Assembly (NCBI GenBank): GCA_934339215.1
Contig: CAKRHU010000013.1
Coordinates: forward strand, 1 to 13,353
Reading direction: 5' to 3'
DNA length: 13,353 nt
Source: an uncultured Lacticaseibacillus sp.
GTDB taxonomy: Bacteria > Bacillota > Bacilli > Lactobacillales > Lactobacillaceae
Below the pieces are notes generated by a model. That model searched no databases. It worked only from the letters and a program-made list of their open reading frames with translations, and had not been told where the DNA came from. How positions within the stretch are numbered: position 1 is the stretch's first letter; each line of letters starts with the position of its first letter. A program made the translations under genes and the position numbers. Positions 1-8,113 of the stretch are shown here, in pieces.

Positions 1-192
1 ACACGGTTATTGCAACCAGATGCCACTTGGGAGCGGGTCGACTTGCGCGGTAAGACCTTGATCGATTCACAGCAGATTTTTATGAGCCAAGCCGTCGCTG
101 CGGCTAAGGCCCAACGCGTTGCCCATGCTGACGATGACCCAGCAGATCTGCACCGGTTTACACCGATGAAAGCCCCTCAAGAACGAGAATAG
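1..192 (+). CDS. ppk: Polyphosphate kinase 1, C-terminal fragment (probable)
   Basis: This is the last 63 residues of a gene whose 5' part lies outside the window; the frame is open from base 1 to the TAG at 190-192. The fragment begins TRLLQPDATWERV and continues with a segment ending in IDSQQIFM. This resembles the extreme C-terminus of PPK1 proteins, where a conserved core is followed by an Arg-Leu-Leu-x-Pro-Asp-x-x-(Tyr/Trp) stretch and a (V/I)(D/S)SQ-x-x-(F/L)(M/L) stretch. PPK1 makes polyphosphate from ATP in the cytoplasm. The catalytic histidines would lie upstream and cannot be checked. The exopolyphosphatase gene at 11731 fits, because lactobacilli commonly keep ppk next to ppx. A TTG at position 10 is not the true start, since the frame continues upstream. 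The identification rests on a short, poorly conserved tail, so it is probable rather than certain. Confidence 0.62.
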   Translation, partial: TRLLQPDATWERVDLRGKTLIDSQQIFMSQAVAAAKAQRVAHADDDPADLHRFTPMKAPQERE

Positions 193-342
193 TTGTTATC
201 GTTTGTCAACTTGGCGGATACTGCGCATGCAACGATACAGAAATTTACGATACGCTTGCATATGACAACAAAATCGATCTACGCCTTGATGCGCAGTTGA
301 AGGCTGACACTACAGCAGTGACGAATGATTTAGATTTTAAAC

Positions 343-379
343 AAAAGCGGTCGAGACAATTTTGTCTCGGTCGCTTTTT
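343..379 (+). terminator. Rho-independent terminator after ppk fragment
   Basis: The inner stem is CGAGACA (352-358) with TGTCTCG (363-369). The outer stem is AGCG (346-349) with CGCT (372-375), interrupted by a GT/GT internal loop, and a run of five T follows (375-379). The A-run at 343-346 would pair with the T-run, so the element could also work on the opposite strand. It separates the upstream gene from the sugar operon promoter. Confidence 0.88.
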
Positions 380-406
380 GGTCTGCGCGATGAGACATTG
401 AAGGCC

Positions 407-455
407 GAAATATATTTCAACTCTTGAATCATTTCACTATTTTTGGAATATTTCC
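407..455. promoter_or_regulatory. Candidate RpiR-family operator array
   Basis: Three dyads follow each other at roughly 18-20 base centre spacing just upstream of the promoter. They are GAAATATATTTC (407-418, perfect palindrome), TGAATCATTTCA (425-436, TGAA/TTCA arms) and GGAATATTTCC (445-455, GGAA/TTCC arms). A related dyad, GAAAATATTTC, lies upstream of the second GH4 gene at 6533-6543. RpiR-family regulators bind short dyad operators, and an rpiR-type gene follows this promoter, so these are reasonable operators. Binding itself is inferred. Confidence 0.5.
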
Positions 456-464
456 CAGAATAAT

Positions 465-478
465 TGAAATCGCTTGCA
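465..478 (+). promoter_or_regulatory. cre box (CcpA site), first GH4 promoter
   Basis: TGAAATCGCTTGCA fits the cre consensus TGWAANCGNTNWCA at every position except the W near the 3' end, which is G. It overlaps the predicted -35 (TTGCAA, 474-479), a placement that would give CcpA-mediated glucose repression. An almost identical box with the same single departure lies before the second GH4 gene. Confidence 0.75.
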
Positions 479-502
479 AGAGTTTGCTTTGAATCTGATA
501 CT
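474..502 (+). promoter_or_regulatory. Promoter of the first sugar operon
   Basis: The -35 is TTGCAA (474-479), the spacer is 17 bases, and the -10 is GATACT (497-502). Both hexamers are imperfect, as expected for a regulated promoter. The second GH4 gene has the same design (TTGCAG-N17-CATACT), which strengthens the call. Transcription would start at about 509, leaving a leader of some 40 bases. Confidence 0.55.
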
Positions 503-512
503 CGAAGGGTAA

Positions 513-1880
<1,368 letters not shown>

Positions 1881-1920
1881 TGTCTGCTAACAGCGCGTAA
1901 TGTTTGGAGAATTGAGTTGT

Positions 1921-1948
1921 TTGCGCTATCATTTCAATGCGGTATTAT
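1921..1948 (+). promoter_or_regulatory. Possible internal promoter before rpiR-type gene
   Basis: In the 96-base gap after the first GH4 gene there is TATTAT (1943-1948), a good -10, with TTGCGC (1921-1926) 16 bases upstream as a weak -35. It would allow the regulator to be made independently of the GH4 promoter. I see no clear terminator in the gap. Confidence 0.35.
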
Positions 1949-1976
1949 GAATTATCAACAGAAATGAGGGGCTACA

Positions 1977-2756
1977 GTGAAACTCGAATTAATGATCAAC
2001 CAAAAATACGCGCAACTGAATGAAACCGATAAGGAAATTGTCACGTTCATTGTGCAACACAAGTCTTTCGTACGAGCCTCAAGCTTAGAACAAGTTGCCG
2101 GCGAATCGCTATTTTCCAAATCATCGATTTTCCGCGCTTGTAAGAAAATTGGCTTAACCGGCTACAGTCAGTTGCAATATTTATTGCAGGCTGAGTCTGC
2201 AGATGAAGACGTCACCACGACGAGTTCTGATTATTTGTCGCAAACCGTGAAATCATTGCTGTGGACGGTAAATCAGTTTAAAGGCACCAAAGTGGATGAT
2301 GTGTACGCAGATATTGCCAATGCTGGTTCGATTTATATTTATGCGACAGGCTGGATCCAACAAATCGCAGCTGAGCAATTACAACGGGATCTATTTTTAC
2401 TTGGCATCGATACCTTTGTCTTTCCGCCAGCGGCTGAAGAAGTTGCCCAACCACGACATAACGTTAAAGTTGGCGATTTGGTCATTATCATCTCGTATAG
2501 CGGCATGAATACCACAGTTTTGCATTTTATGGATAGTTTGAAAATGCAAGGCATCAAGATCGTGTCTTTTACCTCATTCCGCCAGAATCAAATCGCCCAA
2601 GCGAGCGATCACAATTTGTATTTCGATGTGGTATCCAAAAAAATCGGGACCCAAGATCGGCAAGAGAACTTCTTTGCTAATCTCCATATCTTGATGGATA
2701 TCTTCACCATGGGCTTGTCGAATTACCTCACGAATCATGCACCAAAAGAAAGCTGA
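1977..2756 (+). CDS. RpiR-family transcriptional regulator (HTH + SIS)
   Basis: This is a 259-residue DNA-binding regulator, probably the local controller of the sugar genes. Residues 1-75 form the RpiR-type helix-turn-helix domain, with SLFSKSSIFRACKKIGL at about 44-60. Residues 107-220 form a SIS phosphosugar-binding domain, with the ligand loop SYSGMN at 173-178. The effector is likely the disaccharide phosphate or a hexose phosphate, by family analogy. I use the GTG at 1977 because GAGGGG (1966-1971) stands five bases upstream; an ATG five codons later is the alternative. In B. subtilis the glv operon has an RpiR-type activator (GlvR) in the same place directly after the GH4 gene, so activation is as likely as repression. 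Its likely targets are the GAAA/TTTC dyads at 407-455 and 6533-6543. Confidence 0.9.
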   Translation: MKLELMINQKYAQLNETDKEIVTFIVQHKSFVRASSLEQVAGESLFSKSSIFRACKKIGLTGYSQLQYLLQAESADEDVTTTSSDYLSQTVKSLLWTVNQFKGTKVDDVYADIANAGSIYIYATGWIQQIAAEQLQRDLFLLGIDTFVFPPAAEEVAQPRHNVKVGDLVIIISYSGMNTTVLHFMDSLKMQGIKIVSFTSFRQNQIAQASDHNLYFDVVSKKIGTQDRQENFFANLHILMDIFTMGLSNYLTNHAPKES

Positions 2757-2776
2757 TCACGAAGGAACGATTGCAA

Positions 2777-3325
2777 ATGAAAAGGGATTTTAGTCAACTG
2801 GCTTCAGGATATATTGCCGCATTAGGCGGCAAAGCCAATATCGATACGATGATCAATTGTGCCACGCGGTTGCGGGTGTTGGTCAAAGATTTAGACGCGG
2901 TGCAGCCAGCATCAGCTTTTACCGATTTAGGCGCGGTTGCAATCACCACCCATCATAAAATGGTGCAGGTGATTGCAGGACTAGATGTCCCACAAATCAT
3001 CCAAGAGATGCAAGTGCAGCTCAATGGGATGTGTCGACCAGACCAAACGCTGGATGAATATGGCCTCACTTATGATGGTGAGCGCGCTCGGATTTTGTAT
3101 GAGTGCTTAGGTTTGCCAGAAAACGTGCAACTGGTGACCACGACTGGTAGTGCAGTTATTGTTCAAGTTCGCGATCTTGAATGGGTCGATCCTTTTGACG
3201 TCATGTTGCAATTAGGCATTGGCATCACTAGTGTGGATAAACACGGTCGACAAGTGTACGTGTATATGAGTGGCGCAACCAGTGTGGCCAAAGAATTGAA
3301 TCGTTTGATTAAAAAGCACCATTGA
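2777..3325 (+). CDS. Stand-alone PTS EIIB-EIIB' protein
   Basis: This soluble 182-residue protein consists of two glucose-family EIIB-like domains without any EIIC. Domain 1 (about 1-80) has the phospho-cysteine motif INCATRLRV, with C28 as the phosphorylation site, and ends in the usual VQVIAGLDVPQ. Domain 2 (about 103-178) keeps the fold pattern (LGLPENV, then LGIGITSV), but at the cysteine position there is a threonine (T123 aligns with C28), so it cannot be phosphorylated in the normal way. The C-terminus of the permease at 8114 has the same two-domain layout, so the two are paralogous modules. An ATG at 2777 with GAAGGA ten bases upstream is preferred over the in-frame TTG at 2771. The gene follows the regulator by 20 bases. 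It may act as a second phosphoryl carrier, or as a sensor read by the regulator; the latter is speculation. Confidence 0.82.
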   Translation: MKRDFSQLASGYIAALGGKANIDTMINCATRLRVLVKDLDAVQPASAFTDLGAVAITTHHKMVQVIAGLDVPQIIQEMQVQLNGMCRPDQTLDEYGLTYDGERARILYECLGLPENVQLVTTTGSAVIVQVRDLEWVDPFDVMLQLGIGITSVDKHGRQVYVYMSGATSVAKELNRLIKKHH

Positions 3326-3333
3326 GTAAATGC

Positions 3334-3374
3334 CTCGACCATAGGCGACTGATGTCCAGCAACGCCAGGTCGAG
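3334..3374 (+). other. Intergenic stem-loop before the GH13 gene
   Basis: CTCGACC (3334-3340) pairs with GGTCGAG (3368-3374), and inside it GGCG (3344-3347) pairs with CGCC (3363-3366), leaving a 15-base loop. No T-run follows, so this is not a typical terminator. It lies within an 82-base gap in an otherwise tightly spaced operon. It could be a processing or stability element that sets the GH13 and EIIA levels, but this is inference. Confidence 0.5.
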
Positions 3375-3407
3375 CAAGAGACATGAGAAGGAATCGAGGA
3401 GAAAACG

Positions 3408-5075
3408 ATGAATAAACATTGGTGGCAAGAAGCAGTGGTTTATCAGGTGTATCCACGGAGCTTTCAAGATACGAATGATGACGGCATTGGGGACTTACAA
3501 GGCATCATTCAGCATTTAGACTACATCAAAAATCTCGGCGCAACGGTGATTTGGCTCAATCCGATTTATCGCTCGCCTAATGATGACAATGGTTATGACA
3601 TTGCGGATTATCAAGCCATTATGCCAGAATTTGGGACGATGGCAGATTTCAAACAGTTGCTTGATGCGGTCCATGCGCATGGCATGAAGCTGATGATGGA
3701 TCTAGTGGTCAATCACACTTCAGATGAACACCGTTGGTTCGTCGAAGCCAAGCACAGCAAAACCAGCCCTTACCATGATTATTATATTTGGCGGGATGCG
3801 CCAGCTGATCAAACGCCGACAAATTGGCGCTCGGAGTTTGGCGGCTCAGCTTGGCAATATGTCCCTGAAGTGGGCCAGTACTATTTGCACATTTTCAGCA
3901 AAAAGCAACCGGATCTCAATTGGCAAAACCCTGCCGTTCGTCAAGATATCTTTAGCATGATGGACTGGTGGTGTGAGCAAGGCATTGACGGCTTCCGCAT
4001 GGATGTGATCAACTTGATCTCAAAGCCTGACACTTTTGTCGATGATCCCACCTTGGCAGATGAAGCGCATGGCTCATCATTGGCAATGGTGGCCAATGGT
4101 CCGCATGTGCATGATTACCTCAAAGCGATGCATCAACAAGTGCTCAGTCAGCATGATTTGATCACAGTGGGGGAAACCCCTGCAGCCAGTACTGAAGATG
4201 CGATCAATTACACTGGCTTTGATCGCAACGAATTACAAATGGTGTTTCAGTTTGAACACATGGGCTTAGATGATGACCCAGTGATGGGCAAATGGACCGA
4301 CAAAAAAGTCCCATTGCTGGCGCTGAAACAAACAATGTCCAAGTGGCAAACGGCTTTGAATGGTCGCGCTTGGAACAGCTTGTACTGGAATAACCATGAC
4401 CAAGCGCGAGCCGTATCGCGCTTTGGCAATGATTCACCTGAATATCGGGTGGTTTCTGCCAAAATGCTGGCGAACTGTTTGCACATGATGCAAGGCACGC
4501 CTTATATCTATCAAGGCGAAGAGCTGGGCATGACCAATGTCGCGTTTGATCAAATCAGTGATTATCGCGATTTGGATACGTTGAATGCCTACCATGAATT
4601 AGTTGATTTACAGCACACAGTTGATGCCAAAACCATGCTGCACTACATTCATCGGCGCTCGCGGGATAATGCGCGCACGCCGATGCAATGGAACCAAAGC
4701 ACTAATGCCGGATTTTCAAATCAAGTGCCATGGCTTGCAGTGAACCCAAATTATCGGACGATCAATGCGGAACAAGCTTTAGCTGACCAAAATTCTGTGT
4801 ATTATTTTTATCAACGGTTGAACCAACTGCGTGAGGAATACCCAGTGATCGTATATGGAGATTACACGTTGCTTGATCCAGAAGATGCGCAAGTTTATGC
4901 CTATACTCGGCAACTCAACGACGAACAGTTATTGGTGATCAGCAATTTCACTGCAGAAACGGTGACCCGTCATTTTGACTTAACCAATCGGGAGCTATTG
5001 ATCAGTAACTATTCAGATGCACCGCAAGTAAAACTGCGCCCATATGAAACCCGGACTTATTATCGGCGTGGGTGA
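3408..5075 (+). CDS. malL: GH13 oligo-1,6-glucosidase-type alpha-glucosidase
   Basis: This is a cytoplasmic 555-residue glycosidase with the (beta/alpha)8 fold, close in length to Bacillus oligo-1,6-glucosidases (about 558). Visible motifs are the metal-binding loop DTNDDGIGD (21-29), region I DLVVNH (98-103), region II GFRMDVINL with nucleophile D199, region III VGETP with acid/base E256, and region IV NNHD with D331. Valine directly after the nucleophile (V200) is the residue linked to alpha-1,6 preference in this family. The C-terminal half (the YYFYQRL and VYGDYTLL segments) also reads like oligo-1,6-glucosidase more than trehalose-6-phosphate hydrolase, although TreA/TreC is the main alternative and would suit a PTS cluster. 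Its likely job is to cut isomaltose, isomaltulose or short isomalto-oligosaccharides. GAGGAGA (3396-3402) precedes the ATG. Confidence 0.87.
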   Translation: MNKHWWQEAVVYQVYPRSFQDTNDDGIGDLQGIIQHLDYIKNLGATVIWLNPIYRSPNDDNGYDIADYQAIMPEFGTMADFKQLLDAVHAHGMKLMMDLVVNHTSDEHRWFVEAKHSKTSPYHDYYIWRDAPADQTPTNWRSEFGGSAWQYVPEVGQYYLHIFSKKQPDLNWQNPAVRQDIFSMMDWWCEQGIDGFRMDVINLISKPDTFVDDPTLADEAHGSSLAMVANGPHVHDYLKAMHQQVLSQHDLITVGETPAASTEDAINYTGFDRNELQMVFQFEHMGLDDDPVMGKWTDKKVPLLALKQTMSKWQTALNGRAWNSLYWNNHDQARAVSRFGNDSPEYRVVSAKMLANCLHMMQGTPYIYQGEELGMTNVAFDQISDYRDLDTLNAYHELVDLQHTVDAKTMLHYIHRRSRDNARTPMQWNQSTNAGFSNQVPWLAVNPNYRTINAEQALADQNSVYYFYQRLNQLREEYPVIVYGDYTLLDPEDAQVYAYTRQLNDEQLLVISNFTAETVTRHFDLTNRELLISNYSDAPQVKLRPYETRTYYRRG

Positions 5076-5097
5076 GGTTATTTAAGGAGGAAGGATC

Positions 5098-5577
5098 ATG
5101 TTTGGATTATTCAAGAAGGCTAAAGGCAAAACAGTCGTAGCGCCGATCAGTGGGCAATTGATCGCAATCGACGCAGTGAGCGACGATGTATTCTCACAAA
5201 AAATGATGGGTGATGGGTTTGCAGTCACGCCGGCTGATAGCGTGGTTTATGCGCCAGTTGCAGGTAAAATCACAACAGTTTTCCCGACCAAGCACGCCAT
5301 TGGCATCACCACCCCAGAAGGATTGGAAGTATTGGTGCATATGGGGTTAGATACGGTTGAACTCAATGGCGCTCCGTTTGTGATCGATGTTGAAGTTGAT
5401 GATACAGTTGCAGCCGGCGATCGTTTAGGCACCATCGATAGTGCGCAAATTAAAGCTAGTGGTCGCGATGATACCATTGTGGTGGTGTACACCAATATGG
5501 ACTTATTGAAATCTTTTCCAACAGTGACAGCACAAGCGGTCGATCACGGGGATGAAATTGGGCAATTGACCTATTAA
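5098..5577 (+). CDS. PTS EIIA, glucose family (free-standing)
   Basis: This soluble 159-residue (about 17 kDa) EIIA accepts phosphate from HPr and passes it to EIIB. The domain covers almost the whole protein: VVAPISGQ (13-20) opens the fold, H66 in TKHAIGI is the helper histidine, and H81 in LVHMGLDTVELNG is the phosphorylated one (equivalents of H75 and H90 in E. coli EIIA-Glc). It is the only EIIA in the window, and neither EIIB-bearing protein has its own, so it probably serves the permease at 8114 and may also phosphorylate C28 of the stand-alone EIIB. A free EIIA of about this mass is, as I recall, encoded in the L. casei sim operon (simF). A strong AAGGAGG site (5084-5090) precedes the ATG, 22 bases after the GH13 gene. 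Confidence 0.93.
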   Translation: MFGLFKKAKGKTVVAPISGQLIAIDAVSDDVFSQKMMGDGFAVTPADSVVYAPVAGKITTVFPTKHAIGITTPEGLEVLVHMGLDTVELNGAPFVIDVEVDDTVAAGDRLGTIDSAQIKASGRDDTIVVVYTNMDLLKSFPTVTAQAVDHGDEIGQLTY

Positions 5578-5596
5578 CCTATTAAGAGGGCTGATC

Positions 5597-6280
5597 ATGG
5601 CAGGGGTAATTTTTGATTTTAATGGCACGTTATTTGAAGACGCGGATAAACAAGTGGCTGCCTGGCAGGCGTTTGCCATTGCTCATCGCGGTCAAGCGCT
5701 AACACCTACGGAATTTGATCAACATGTGCATGGGCAAAATAATCCCATGACCTTACGCTACTTATTAGGTCGTGAACTGACAGCTGAAGAAGTCGCGACG
5801 CTAAGTGAAGATAAAGAGCAGCGTTATCGGCAATTATGTCGTGAAGATTCAGATCATTTTCACTTGCGGCCAGGAGCGGGTGCCTTTTTTGAACGCTTAA
5901 AGCAAGCCGGAATTCCGATAACGATCGCGACGGCTTCAGGGCCCCGCAACTTGGATTTCTTTTTTGAGGCTTTTGATTTAGCGCAATGGTTTGATCGTGA
6001 TCAAGTCGTTTATGATGATGGGACTTTGGCAAGTAAGCCGGCGCCTGATGCGTTCTTAAAAGCGGCCATCAAGCTTGGTTGTCAGCCGCAACATACAGTG
6101 GTGTTTGAAGATTCATTATCTGGCATTGCTGCCGGTATCGCTGCTGGGAGCATCGTGGTAGGCGTACAAACCAAAGGCGATCAAGCCGCCATTGCCCAAG
6201 ATCCTCGGTTAAGTGCGGTGATTCAAGCTTATACAGATGACTCGCCATATCTGGATGCGGCATTGATCAAAACTTTATAA
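5597..6280 (+). CDS. HAD hydrolase, beta-phosphoglucomutase-like
   Basis: This is a 227-residue cytoplasmic HAD protein of subclass I with a helical cap (about 17-85). Motif I is FDFNGTL with nucleophile D7, motif II is S114 with N118, motif III is K147 in ASKPAPDAF, and motif IV is E171-D172 in VVFEDSLSGI. Most of these positions match lactococcal beta-PGM closely. Two features do not. The D+2 residue, the usual general acid/base, is Asn (N9). The cap segment around 44-52 (VHGQNNPMT) has no arginine where beta-PGM has R49. It may therefore be a sugar-phosphate phosphatase, or a mutase with altered chemistry, rather than a standard beta-PGM. GH4 products do not need a beta-PGM, so its role here is unclear. 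It is the last gene before the 6295 terminator, 19 bases after EIIA. Confidence 0.85.
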   Translation: MAGVIFDFNGTLFEDADKQVAAWQAFAIAHRGQALTPTEFDQHVHGQNNPMTLRYLLGRELTAEEVATLSEDKEQRYRQLCREDSDHFHLRPGAGAFFERLKQAGIPITIATASGPRNLDFFFEAFDLAQWFDRDQVVYDDGTLASKPAPDAFLKAAIKLGCQPQHTVVFEDSLSGIAAGIAAGSIVVGVQTKGDQAAIAQDPRLSAVIQAYTDDSPYLDAALIKTL

Positions 6281-6294
6281 TGACTAAAATTTGT

Positions 6295-6328
6295 GAGGTT
6301 GAGACATTTGTCTGAACCTCTTTTTATT
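6295..6328 (+). terminator. Terminator of the first sugar operon
   Basis: GAGGTT (6295-6300) pairs with AACCTC (6315-6320), and AGACA (6302-6306) pairs with TGTCT (6309-6313) after a single G/G mismatch. A TTTTTATT tract (6321-6328) follows. It starts 14 bases after the HAD stop codon. Confidence 0.9.
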
Positions 6329-6532
6329 GTTGATGTTCGACAACGTCAGGGTTTCATATCGGTTGCAGCACTGAAATCATCGCTTGCGGCCAGCCGGCGT
6401 TGCCGGACGATTAAACAAACACGTACGATACCGGACAGTGTGAGGAAATCTGAGTGGAAGCTTAGGTGATAGGTATAGACTTTTTTTGAAACGCGTGATT
6501 TGGCCGATCTTGTAATTGTTGACTTTACGCTG

Positions 6533-6548
6533 GAAAATATTTCGAAAT
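6533..6548. promoter_or_regulatory. Candidate RpiR-family operator, second promoter
   Basis: GAAAATATTTC (6533-6543) has GAAA/TTTC arms around ATA and overlaps the perfect palindrome ATTTCGAAAT (6539-6548). It resembles the dyads at 407-455 before the first GH4 gene, suggesting that one regulator controls both promoters. It lies farther from the -35 (about 60 bases) than the nearest one does in the first promoter. Confidence 0.42.
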
Positions 6549-6589
6549 GTGGAATGGTTCACTAAAACTGAAACCTATCCCAACTGAGT

Positions 6590-8025
<1,436 letters not shown>

Positions 8026-8035
8026 ACGTCGAGTT

Positions 8036-8066
8036 AAAGGCGCGTGCGAGCCACGCGCCTTTTTTT
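8036..8066 (+). terminator. Strong terminator between GH4 copy 2 and the permease
   Basis: GGCGCGTG (8039-8046) and CACGCGCC (8052-8059) form a perfect eight-pair GC-rich stem with loop CGAGC, flanked by AAA on the left and seven T on the right (8060-8066). By structure it is a full intrinsic terminator only 10 bases after the GH4 stop. I see no good promoter in the 47 bases left before the permease, so the permease probably depends on read-through. Confidence 0.9.
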
Positions 8067-8078
8067 CTGAGTGAAATA

Positions 8079-8090
8079 GTAAGGGCTTAC
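8079..8090. other. Short dyad before the permease start
   Basis: GTAAG-GG-CTTAC is a perfect five-base-arm dyad lying between the terminator and the permease ribosome binding site, about 24 bases from the ATG. It could be a small leader hairpin or a protein site. Alone it is weak evidence for either. Confidence 0.3.
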
Positions 8091-8113
8091 ATTCGAAAGA
8101 GAGATGAAACGAC

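Noticed and set aside
5706..6032. 108-codon open frame on the - strand inside the HAD gene
   Set aside because: It lies fully opposite a gene with clear HAD motifs and has no start signals or family-like sequence.
6371..6387. Third possible cre box (CTGAAATCATCGCTTGC)
   Set aside because: It shares ATCGCTTGC with the two real boxes but has a three-base insertion in the left arm, lacks the final CA and has no promoter beside it.
6394..6406. CCGGC-GTT-GCCGG hairpin as a terminator
   Set aside because: The stem is only five pairs and no T-run follows; the real terminator of that operon is at 6295-6328.
6377..6562. 61-codon open frame on the - strand upstream of the second GH4 gene
   Set aside because: It covers the operator region and has no ribosome binding site; the translation is basic and low in structure. 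I treat the stretch as regulatory DNA.
8067..8113. Possible promoter for the permease gene
   Set aside because: I find no -35/-10 pair with acceptable spacing in the 47 bases between the terminator and the ATG; TTACAT alone is not enough.
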